DNA of 64,000 nucleotides from an uncultured Porphyromonadaceae bacterium (lineage in GTDB: Bacteria > Bacteroidota > Bacteroidia > Bacteroidales > Muribaculaceae): assembly GCA_947175495.1 (NCBI GenBank), contig CAMWNB010000001.1:1-64000 (forward strand), given 5' to 3'. Position numbers and translations under genes: made by a program. The notes beneath the pieces were generated by a model. It saw only the letters and a list, made by a program, of their open reading frames with translations, searched no databases and was not told the origin of the DNA. This document shows, piece by piece, positions 18,475-25,772 of this stretch; within the stretch, counting starts at the first letter, position 1; each line of letters opens with the position of its first letter.

Positions 18475-20427
18475 TCAATCGGTTTTGACGATACGTCGCT
18501 GCGGCGAGGTGTTGATGATGAGCGGCACGGTCTCAAGAGTGACGGCGCTTGTGTCGAGGCCCATCGCGCTGCGGTCCGACACGCCCATGCGGCGCAGCAT
18601 GCCGTGCAGGCGCATCAGGCGGGCGGCTCCGTGCGGACAGTTGCTCGACGGCGAGAAGATGCGGTGCAGGATTATGAAGCGGAAGTCGCCCGGTATGCCG
18701 CGGGCGTGTAGCGACGGGTAAGTGCTTGTGAGGTCGAGCCGCCCGGCGGCCACGAGGTCTTCCACCACTTGCCGCAGATACACGCTGACGGTGGGCTGCA
18801 CGCGGAATCCCAGACGCATCGTCACGAGGTAGAGCGTGCCGGGCACCACGTCCTCGGCCGTGTAGCTGAGCGTGTCGGGGTCGTCGGTGTATTCGACATG
18901 CAGCAGCCAGTAGTGGTCGGCGCGTTTGGGCTGTTTGCTGATGATGGAGTACACCAGTTTGCTCTCCACGAGTGTCTTGTCGGGCGAGCGGCTGAAGTAG
19001 ATCAGATTCGAAGCGTACTTCGGAATCTGCGTGTCGGCTTTCACGTCGGTGATGAGCGATGCGCAGTCGGCCAGGCTGCGGTATTCGATGAATCGGGCTC
19101 TTACGCGCGTGGCGTTGCGCCATATTATCATCACTGCGGCCACAATGCCGGCTATAAGCAGGCTGTACCAGCCTCCGTGGGCAAACTTGAAGAGGTTGGC
19201 GGCGAAAAACAGTCCCTCCAGCGCGGCGAAAAACACCAGAAAGGCGCCGCACAGCATGCGGCTCAGTCCGCGGCTGCGCATCCACAGCGTCAGCAGGAAT
19301 GTGGTCATCAGCATCGTCACCGTTATTGCCAGGCCATAGGCTGCCTCCATGCGGCCGGAGTCGCGGAATATCGCCACCGTCAGCAGGCATCCTGCAAGCA
19401 GTGCCCAGTTGACGGCCGGCACATAGAGCTGTCCCTTCTCGGTGCCGGGATATTTGATGCGCAGGTTGGGCCAGAAACCCAGGTTGATGGCCTCGGAGAA
19501 TATGGTGAACGAACCGCTGAGCAGGGCCTGGCTGGCGATGATGGCCGCGCCCGTCGACATTGCTACGCCCGCGAGGGTGAACCAATGGGGCATGAGCGCG
19601 TAAAATGGATTGACGTGTGCCTCGGGGCTGTGGCCTCGGGCTATCAGCCATGCGCCCTGGCCGAGGTAGTTGAGTATGAGCATCGATTTGACAAACATCC
19701 AGCTTGCTGTGATGTTGCGGCGCCCGCAGTGGCCGAGGTCGCTGTAGAGCGCTTCGGCGCCGGTGGTGCACAGAAACACGGCCCCGAGGATGAGAAACCA
19801 TCCCGGATAGTCGATGAGCAGCTTCACCGCCCACCAGGGATTGAAAGCCTTGAGGATGGCCGGATGCAGGCCCAGAGAGCACGCGCCGAGCACACCGAGC
19901 ATCAGGAACCATGCGAGCATGAAGGGCCCGAAGCAGCGGCCTATGCGGCTGGTGCCGGCCTGCTGCAGCATGAATATCAGCAGGATGATTGCGACCACCA
20001 CCGGCGTCACCGGCACCTTGGCGGCCACGATGTCCAGGCCCTCCACGGCGGAGGTCACGGTGATGGCCGGGGTGATGACGCCGTCTGCCACAAGCGCGGC
20101 GGCGCCCACGGCGGCCACGACGTAGAGCCACTTCGGCGGCAGACGCCTGAGCAGCGCGTAGAGCGCGAGGATGCCTCCTTCGCCTTTGTTGTCGGCGCGG
20201 AGTGCCAGCAGCACATACTTCACGGTGGTCTGCAGTGTCAGCGTCCATATGACGCACGACACCGCTCCGATGATGTAGGCGTCGTCGAATCGCGGATTCA
20301 CGCCGGTGATGGCTTTCATGACGTAGAGCGGCGACGTGCCTATGTCGCCGAACACGATGCCCACCGTCACGAGCAGTCCTGCCAGGCTCAGTCGTCGGAG
20401 CGAAGGATAGTGTGATGAATTTTCCAT
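18475..20427 (-). CDS. kup: Kup-family low-affinity potassium transporter
   Basis: K+ uptake protein (KUP/HAK/KT) of 650 residues with about 12 membrane helices in the first 430 residues and a cytosolic C-terminal domain. Diagnostic stretches are GIVFGDIGTSPLYVMKAI near residue 25, KGEGGILALYALL near 81, ADGVITPAITVTSAVEGL near 112, and FLCTTGAEALYSDLGHCG near 225. I take ATG 20427 (MENSSHYPSLRRL) over one nine codons upstream because it gives the family start. No good -7 box was seen on this strand; a long inverted repeat lies at 20453-20486 just upstream. Confidence 0.93.
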   Translation of the reverse strand: MENSSHYPSLRRLSLAGLLVTVGIVFGDIGTSPLYVMKAITGVNPRFDDAYIIGAVSCVIWTLTLQTTVKYVLLALRADNKGEGGILALYALLRRLPPKWLYVVAAVGAAALVADGVITPAITVTSAVEGLDIVAAKVPVTPVVVAIILLIFMLQQAGTSRIGRCFGPFMLAWFLMLGVLGACSLGLHPAILKAFNPWWAVKLLIDYPGWFLILGAVFLCTTGAEALYSDLGHCGRRNITASWMFVKSMLILNYLGQGAWLIARGHSPEAHVNPFYALMPHWFTLAGVAMSTGAAIIASQALLSGSFTIFSEAINLGFWPNLRIKYPGTEKGQLYVPAVNWALLAGCLLTVAIFRDSGRMEAAYGLAITVTMLMTTFLLTLWMRSRGLSRMLCGAFLVFFAALEGLFFAANLFKFAHGGWYSLLIAGIVAAVMIIWRNATRVRARFIEYRSLADCASLITDVKADTQIPKYASNLIYFSRSPDKTLVESKLVYSIISKQPKRADHYWLLHVEYTDDPDTLSYTAEDVVPGTLYLVTMRLGFRVQPTVSVYLRQVVEDLVAAGRLDLTSTYPSLHARGIPGDFRFIILHRIFSPSSNCPHGAARLMRLHGMLRRMGVSDRSAMGLDTSAVTLETVPLIINTSPQRRIVKTD

Positions 20428-20452
20428 ACATTTCAAACACGGCACAGCGCGC

Positions 20453-20486
20453 ATATGTTGAAAATTTCGCTAAATTTGCAACATAT
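20453..20486. repeat. 34-bp inverted repeat upstream of kup, at the left edge of the AT-rich island
   Basis: Arms ATATGTTGAAAATTT and AAATTTGCAACATAT pair with one mismatch around CGCT. It contains TAAATTTG on the plus strand (20471-20478) and a 19-bp sequence (20461-20479) repeated exactly at 24702-24720. It could be an operator for kup, a promoter core reading right, or an island junction. Confidence 0.6.
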
Positions 20487-20832
20487 ATCACGTTCCTCCT
20501 TATCTTTCCGGACTACATAATACACCGAGCCGGGAACACCGGCAGTGCGTGATTTCTATATATATATATATAAAAGAGCAGGGAGGGTGTGGACGATGTG
20601 GAAACCGTGTCTGAACTGTTTTCAAGTTCCTTGGTGAGACGATGTACAAATACGAGGCGATTGCGGACCATCCAATCCGGAGCCCGCGAGGTGTCGGTTC
20701 CGCGATAGAATTCTCCGGCGCTTTTTGCCTTGTTCCTCAGTTACGTAGCTAAGGCTACGCTCCTTCGTCACAAGACAAAAATCACTCAGAGATATGCGAC
20801 CCCGGCGTTAACAAATATTGGGGAACGGGGTC
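20487..20832. other. Gene-free stretch with structured, possibly dispersed repeat sequence
   Basis: About 350 bases without a convincing gene. It holds (TA)8 at 20557-20572, a hairpin CGTAGC-TAAG-GCTACG near 20745-20760 enclosed by CTTGT...ACAAG arms (20729-20775), and GACCCCG/CGGGGTC arms at about 20798-20832 next to the end of the glycosyltransferase operon. Short ORFs here have no signal peptide or known domain and read like translations of a noncoding repeat. I suspect a dispersed intergenic element, from its structure and from memory of similar sequence in Bacteroidales, which I cannot verify. Confidence 0.4.
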
Positions 20833-22092
20833 TTAGACTTGACCATTTATACAGTTATGATATAATCTTACCGTTTTTTTTGCCTTTGAATCCCACGTCA
20901 AACTCTCTCTCTGAGCAATAATGTTACTTGATATTTCATTCAACAGATTTCGATTTTCATATACTTTTCTAAGTTCTATCGCGAAATCTTGCACAGATTT
21001 ATTTGGATCGGAAAGTTCGATTGTTATTCCTGCAAAATCTTTTACAATAGGACCGAATCCGCAGGTATTGAAACACAACACAGGCAATCCAACTGATATT
21101 GCCTCAAGAACGACTGTCGAGGTGGCCTCCATTATGGAAGTGAAAAACATCAGGTCAGAATCTGCCATCATACACTTCACTTCTGAGTTTATCACATTGC
21201 CATGCCAATGACATTGCGCACTAATTCCGCCTTCTTCTGCAATTCTCTTCATTTCAGCAATAGTCTCTTCTGACCCGGAGCCACATATGTGAAATTCCAC
21301 ATCACGACGATTGAGAGCTATTATGGAGCGCAGTGCAATCGGAAGTTGTTTGCGAAAATCGAATTTACCGACCCAGATTATCCTAAGTGGTTGTCCTTGT
21401 GTGCTTACTCTCTTTTTTAAGGATGAGTTTATTTCTACACCAGTCTCGTTTATCAACACACTTTCGCGATGGTGTATATCTGATATTACATCTTTGACAC
21501 CCTTTACAGCGGAAATTAACGCAGAGGAACGCTCTATGGCCGATTTTACTCTTGCGGAATGGGTATATTGATATTTATTAATACAGTTTTTAAGCCGATT
21601 GAACAATCGCTGCTTTAACGGTGCTCCCTGAAGATATGCCATAGGCATCAGCTCCATACCTCCAATTGGTCCCCATATGAATGGAATTCCATCTATCTTC
21701 CAAAGATAGCCAGGCTCTCTGAATCCTATCATATTGAGCTGATGCAGGATGTCAATATGCTTGTTGGCACATATCTCACGAGCCTTATCCAATGCCCGAC
21801 GTTGCCAACTCTCATAATGCCAATAAAAACGCCAGTCGCCTTGATTCCAGCACATCCGTCGAACATTGTCAGAAACCGGTAAATAGTGGAACGTCAGATT
21901 ATCTTTTTGTGGCAAGTCATTTAAGGCATCTTCAATCAGATCTCTCCATTCGCCCTCAGTGATGACATCCAAGTGGCAATATTTAGCAAGATTAGTAACC
22001 CAATTCCATCCCATTCCTTGCTCGCTACCCCAATTCGGTGATATAGCATAAGCATTTATAAGGACATTAAAATTTCTGTCAACCCCATTCAT
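20833..22092 (-). CDS. Glycosyltransferase, GT4-like (GT-B fold)
   Basis: 419 residues. The N-terminal domain begins VLINAYAISPNWGSEQGMGWNW, an acceptor-side Rossmann half, with LHQLNMIGFREPGYLWK further in. The C-terminal half has the nucleotide-sugar site: IIWVGKFDFRKQLPIAL near 240, HWHGNV near 300 and the retaining GT4 E-x7-E-like MEATSTVVLEAISVGLPVL near 325-345. It would add a sugar to a surface polysaccharide intermediate in the cytoplasm. It overlaps the GT2 gene upstream by 14 bases. Base composition is far more AT-rich than the neighbours, which suggests horizontal origin. Confidence 0.85.
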   Translation of the reverse strand: MNGVDRNFNVLINAYAISPNWGSEQGMGWNWVTNLAKYCHLDVITEGEWRDLIEDALNDLPQKDNLTFHYLPVSDNVRRMCWNQGDWRFYWHYESWQRRALDKAREICANKHIDILHQLNMIGFREPGYLWKIDGIPFIWGPIGGMELMPMAYLQGAPLKQRLFNRLKNCINKYQYTHSARVKSAIERSSALISAVKGVKDVISDIHHRESVLINETGVEINSSLKKRVSTQGQPLRIIWVGKFDFRKQLPIALRSIIALNRRDVEFHICGSGSEETIAEMKRIAEEGGISAQCHWHGNVINSEVKCMMADSDLMFFTSIMEATSTVVLEAISVGLPVLCFNTCGFGPIVKDFAGITIELSDPNKSVQDFAIELRKVYENRNLLNEISSNIIAQRESLTWDSKAKKTVRLYHNCINGQV

Positions 22093-23176
22093 TTGCAGAG
22101 ATTTTTAAACGATGAGCAACTTTCAGAAGAAAATATAACAATCGGTACTGGTGCTTTTTAATCAGCCATACAGGAAGTGCCCTCTTGAATACCCCCCCCC
22201 GTTGTAAATGAACTGATACACAATTACTTGCGCGCTTGATGTCAATGGAACTCAAATACTCCTTCCATTCCTTGTAAGGGTGATTGTCACATATGCTGTT
22301 TGCTACTTGAATCGCACCGATAACTATAGACCCGGCATAATGATCCAAAAATGATCGCCCATGAATTTTCTCCAGTTTCGTTGCGATACGTGTCATTTCA
22401 CAATGCAGGATTCTTTTGTTTCTCAATATATTTTCAGGCTTCAATGTCGACACGATGGCTCCTTGTTGAAGTGGTTCATATTTATAGGAGCAAGACCGGA
22501 CTGTCGATAATGAATCGGCGCATATCATGCTTTCATACAAAAAAATAGAATCCTCTCCTACTTTCAGATTTCGAAATTTCAACCCATTACATTTTATAAA
22601 ATCACTCCGGAACATAGCACGGCATACGGCAGGCAACTCTTTGTCATTCTGCCATGTCTGATCGCCAGATATCCATCTGGCCAGCCGTTCGGACGACATA
22701 CCGAAGAAGCGTGGAAACACCATGCTAATTATTTCAGCATTTGAACGGCATTCATAGTCTTCTATCGGAGGGTAATCTTTCCATACCGGAGGATTTGAAA
22801 ACCAGGGAGTCGAATATCCCATTAAAAGAATGTCACACTGTTTATCCTCCGCTTTTCTTACTGCAGTTGAAATATAGTCCGTGTCAACATAATCGTCAGG
22901 ATCTACAAACACGACATATTTTCCTGCAACAATGTCAAGACCTGCATTTCGAGCAGACGCAACCCCACCGTTAGGCTTGTGTATACCTTTAATACACTGA
23001 TGCATGGAACAGTAGCTGTCAATCAGTTGTCGCGTTGAGTCAGATGACCCATCATTAACCAAAATAATTTCTTTGTTCTCGTAATCGGTGGCCAAAAGCG
23101 ACTCGACACTGCGATTAAGAAAACGTTCCATGTTGTAACATGGCATTATTATTGATACTAAAGGTTTTGTATTCAT
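22079..23176 (-). CDS. Glycosyltransferase family 2 with a coding G9 tract
   Basis: 365 residues of GT-A fold. The N-terminus VSIIMPCYNMERFLNRSVESLL and the DxD-type motif FVDPDDYVDTDYI near residue 90 are typical of GT2. Nine consecutive G (plus-strand C 22192-22200) encode Gly-Gly within QRGGVFKRA at about residues 325-330. Loss or gain of one G gives a stop within about 15 codons, removing the last 25 or so residues, so expression of the full protein may be phase-variable. Middle gene of the three-gene AT-rich cluster, overlapping the upstream gene by four bases and the downstream gene by 14. Confidence 0.86.
   Translation of the reverse strand: MNTKPLVSIIMPCYNMERFLNRSVESLLATDYENKEIILVNDGSSDSTRQLIDSYCSMHQCIKGIHKPNGGVASARNAGLDIVAGKYVVFVDPDDYVDTDYISTAVRKAEDKQCDILLMGYSTPWFSNPPVWKDYPPIEDYECRSNAEIISMVFPRFFGMSSERLARWISGDQTWQNDKELPAVCRAMFRSDFIKCNGLKFRNLKVGEDSIFLYESMICADSLSTVRSCSYKYEPLQQGAIVSTLKPENILRNKRILHCEMTRIATKLEKIHGRSFLDHYAGSIVIGAIQVANSICDNHPYKEWKEYLSSIDIKRASNCVSVHLQRGGVFKRALPVWLIKKHQYRLLYFLLKVAHRLKISANEWG
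22192..22200 (-). repeat. Homopolymer G9 tract inside the GT2 coding sequence
   Basis: Nine C on the plus strand, read as G9 in the gene. The current length keeps the frame open to 22079. Confidence 0.9.
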
Positions 23177-24216
23177 ATTAATGAATTATATACGTCGGAC
23201 AAATTGTCAGTTATTGTAGCCACGTCGAATATCACATCAGCAAACTCTATCGAAGCACACATGATTTTATTATACACCTCTTTATCATCAATCAGCATTT
23301 CTATCCTGTGTGCAAGTGCTTTGATATCTCCCGGCGAAAAAAGCATCATATTTTCGCCATCAATACCCACATCAAGAATACCTCCAACCGGAGTGGTCAC
23401 AACTGGAAGATGATAGGCCCATGCGTCAAGCACACCCATCGGGAAGCCTTCGGAATAACTTGGCAGACAGTATATTGAAGCGTGGCGGAAGGCTTTGTCT
23501 TTTTCTTCTCCATTAACCCAACCAAGAAAATCGACCTGATTTTCAATACCCAGTTCACGTGTTAGATCTTTGCCCTGCCAAATCTCTCCGTTGCCGGCAA
23601 GTTTTAGTCGCCATTCGGGATGTTTTGATGCTATCAGAGCAAATGCTTTAATAAGATCGTCGTATCCTTTGCGATGTGTCAGAGTCCCGGCAAAAAGTAT
23701 GTATTTTTCACGTTCCTCTATGGCTGATGGCTTTACTGCCGGGCATGGGTTATAGAGAACTGCCATTTTATCATATGGTAAATGGAACGCTTTGATTGCC
23801 TCTTGTTTCCACGTGTTTGACAAAAGTATCACTTTGTCGGCATGTGTAAATGAATACTTGTATAAATCGCGATACCTGCCACCTATTGAAAATTCGGGCC
23901 CGGAAGAATGAAGATGAACTATGAGTTTTTTGCCAAACAGTTTAGTAAGCTTTGCAAATATCTGTTTGCGTTTCTCTGTGCCATAGTCGGCGGTATGTAT
24001 ATGTACAATATCGTAAAATGGTAATCTTAAGAGAAAATCCGCCATTCCGGCAATAAAATAAAGTACTTTTCTCCAAGCCGGTCCATCACGATGAGTCTGC
24101 GCCCAATGACAATGAAATTTCTTCCACTGCTCGCCAGTCTCATGAGCCTTGATAACTGAAGTAATACCTCCGCGAGTTTTACGCGAGGTGGCCACTACCA
24201 AAACTCTTTTAGTCAT
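23173..24216 (-). CDS. Glycosyltransferase family 4-like (group 1)
   Basis: 347 residues from the ATG at 24216 (MTKRVLVVATSRKTRGGITSV); an in-frame ATG 25 codons upstream is less likely. The N-terminal half has GGITSVIKAHE and YDIVHIHTADYG (HxH-type acceptor loop). The C-terminal half has LFAGTLTHRKGYDDLIKAFAL, VDFLGWV and the E-x7-E motif in SYSEGFPMGVLDAWAYHLPVV. It is a retaining sugar transferase for a surface glycan. A promoter-like pair, TTG then TACCTTTA (24258-24251), lies upstream on this strand. First gene of the cluster. Confidence 0.86.
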   Translation of the reverse strand: MTKRVLVVATSRKTRGGITSVIKAHETGEQWKKFHCHWAQTHRDGPAWRKVLYFIAGMADFLLRLPFYDIVHIHTADYGTEKRKQIFAKLTKLFGKKLIVHLHSSGPEFSIGGRYRDLYKYSFTHADKVILLSNTWKQEAIKAFHLPYDKMAVLYNPCPAVKPSAIEEREKYILFAGTLTHRKGYDDLIKAFALIASKHPEWRLKLAGNGEIWQGKDLTRELGIENQVDFLGWVNGEEKDKAFRHASIYCLPSYSEGFPMGVLDAWAYHLPVVTTPVGGILDVGIDGENMMLFSPGDIKALAHRIEMLIDDKEVYNKIMCASIEFADVIFDVATITDNLSDVYNSLI

Positions 24217-24686
24217 AATTTTTTGTTGATTATCAACCGCTCTATTAGTGTAAAGGTATCCACATTCCACCCCTTTTGACAAGTCTTTCAAGCGACAGGA
24301 GCATCATTTTAAGGGAAAAGTTGTTGCCGGTTATCAATCTGAATATCAAACAATGCTGCGCAGGCATCGATGACATCGGATATGTCGATGAAATCTATTT
24401 TCAAAGATTTTGACTTGGTGTGCAAAATTAAGGATTTTTTTCGAAATATCATAATCAAGGATATACAAAATAGCAATAAAAGTTGTGGAACGCAGGTGGA
24501 AATGTTCATAATAGTCACTCTGCAATAGGTGTTGTTTAGCAAATGTCTATAATGTATTATTCTATTCCGTTGATTTCCAGCTATGAATGGATGTAAACAT
24601 TTCTTATTCTCTTGACTTTCCGTCAACTTCCACGAAAGTACACTATTAGTACCGACCCACTCCAAACACGTTTGACAATCAGCCAA
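24217..24686. other. AT-rich stretch without a convincing gene
   Basis: Holds the probable promoter of the glycosyltransferase cluster (TTG, 21 bases, TACCTTTA, read leftward, -7 box at 24258-24251). An open frame of 125 codons at 24309-24686 on the minus strand has one hydrophobic stretch (PQLLLLFCISLIMIF), irregular composition and no recognisable domain; I treat it as unlikely or a remnant. Otherwise nothing seen. Confidence 0.4.
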
Positions 24687-24719
24687 TTTGCCCGATTAAG
24701 AAAAATTTCGCTAAATTTG
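24687..24719 (+). promoter_or_regulatory. Promoter of the 2-hydroxyacid dehydrogenase gene
   Basis: TTTG at 24687-24690 and TAAATTTG at 24712-24719, 21 bases apart; ATG at 24738. The 19-bp sequence 24702-24720 is identical to 20461-20479 at the other edge of the AT-rich island. Confidence 0.65.
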
Positions 24720-24737
24720 CGACAAAAACTGGAGATT

Positions 24738-25697
24738 ATGAAGATTGTAGTGCTTGACGGCTACGGGATGAATCCCGGCGACCTTTCGTGGGGCGAGATT
24801 GAGGCTCTCGGCTCCCTCACAGTGTATCCCCGCACGGCTCCGTCCGATGTGCTTGCGCGCGCGGCAGGCGCCGACGCCGTGCTCACCAACAAGACTGTGC
24901 TCGACGGAGCCACGCTGCGTGCGCTTCCCGGTCTGAAATACGTAGGCGTGCTTGCCACAGGCTACAATGTGGTGGACATCGACGCGGCCCGCGCGCTGGG
25001 CATAGTGGTGGCCAACATTCCGGCCTACAGCACGGCGTCGGTGGCGCAGATGGTGTTTGCCCACCTGCTCGCCATCACCAATCGTGTGGAGCACTACACG
25101 GCCGACAACCATGCCGGCCGCTGGACGGCTTGCCCCGACTTCTGCTATTGGGACGAATCCGTCGTCGAACTTGCCGGCAAGACATTCGGCATCGTCGGCT
25201 TCGGCAACATAGGCAGCGCTGTGGCGCGTATCGCCCTCGCTTTCGGCATGCGCGTGCTTGCCTTCACCTCCAAGCCTGCCGACGCGCTTCCGGAAGGTGT
25301 GGAAAAGGCCGCCGACATGCGCGAGCTGTTCACGTGCAGCGATGTGCTCAGTCTCCACTGCCCGCTCACCGCCGACACGCGCCACCTCGTGTGCGCCGAC
25401 ACGCTCGCGCTGATGAAGCCGTCGGCCATACTCATCAACACCGGCCGCGGCCCGCTCGTCGACGAAGCCGCTCTTGCCGAAGCCCTCAATGCGGGGAGAC
25501 TGCGTGCCGCGGGTGTCGACGTGCTGTCCTCCGAGCCTCCCGCTGCCGACAATCCGCTGCTCTCGGCACGCAACTGCTACATCACCCCGCACATCGCCTG
25601 GGCCTCTACCGAGGCGCGCCGCCGCCTCATGTCCATCACCGCCTCCAACCTCCGCGCCTTTCTCGCAGGCTCCCCTGTCAACAACGTGGCGCGTTGA
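24738..25697 (+). CDS. D-2-hydroxyacid dehydrogenase (glycerate/hydroxypyruvate reductase-like)
   Basis: NAD(P)-dependent reductase of 319 residues. The Rossmann motif is GIVGFGNIGSAVARIA near residue 156. Catalytic residues of the family are visible as Arg in INTGRGPLVDE, Glu in VLSSEPPAADNPLL and His in YITPHIAWAS. The N-terminal catalytic half includes LKYVGVLATGYNVVD. The closest-looking subgroup is glycerate dehydrogenase (HprA), but lactate or phosphoglycerate relatives are similar, so the substrate is not fixed. The start follows a clear promoter and a strong hairpin terminator follows the stop. GC-rich base use marks the return to host-like DNA after the island. Confidence 0.87.
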   Translation: MKIVVLDGYGMNPGDLSWGEIEALGSLTVYPRTAPSDVLARAAGADAVLTNKTVLDGATLRALPGLKYVGVLATGYNVVDIDAARALGIVVANIPAYSTASVAQMVFAHLLAITNRVEHYTADNHAGRWTACPDFCYWDESVVELAGKTFGIVGFGNIGSAVARIALAFGMRVLAFTSKPADALPEGVEKAADMRELFTCSDVLSLHCPLTADTRHLVCADTLALMKPSAILINTGRGPLVDEAALAEALNAGRLRAAGVDVLSSEPPAADNPLLSARNCYITPHIAWASTEARRRLMSITASNLRAFLAGSPVNNVAR

Positions 25698-25704
25698 TGC
25701 GAAA

Positions 25705-25735
25705 AGGCGGGGCACCCGTTCAGGATGCCCCGCCT
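25705..25735. terminator. Hairpin between convergent genes
   Basis: AGGCGGGGCA and TGCCCCGCCT form a 10-bp GC-rich stem with an 11-base loop. Only weak A/T runs flank it, so termination may depend on the stem's strength. Confidence 0.6.
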
Positions 25736-25772
25736 CACACCAGACCTTAAGGGAGGGACGGAATCTAAAACA

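Noticed and set aside
20730-20921. 63-codon plus-strand frame at the left edge of the island
   Set aside because: It runs through the inverted-repeat element and into the 3' end of the glycosyltransferase gene on the other strand, with no protein-like features.
20833-24216. Prophage or insertion sequence
   Set aside because: The AT-rich block has only glycosyltransferases; no integrase, transposase or phage structural gene is visible.
24309-24686. 125-codon minus-strand frame between the glycosyltransferase cluster and the dehydrogenase
   Set aside because: One hydrophobic stretch but no domain, irregular composition, and it lies across probable promoters on both sides. It may be a remnant but I cannot support it as a gene.
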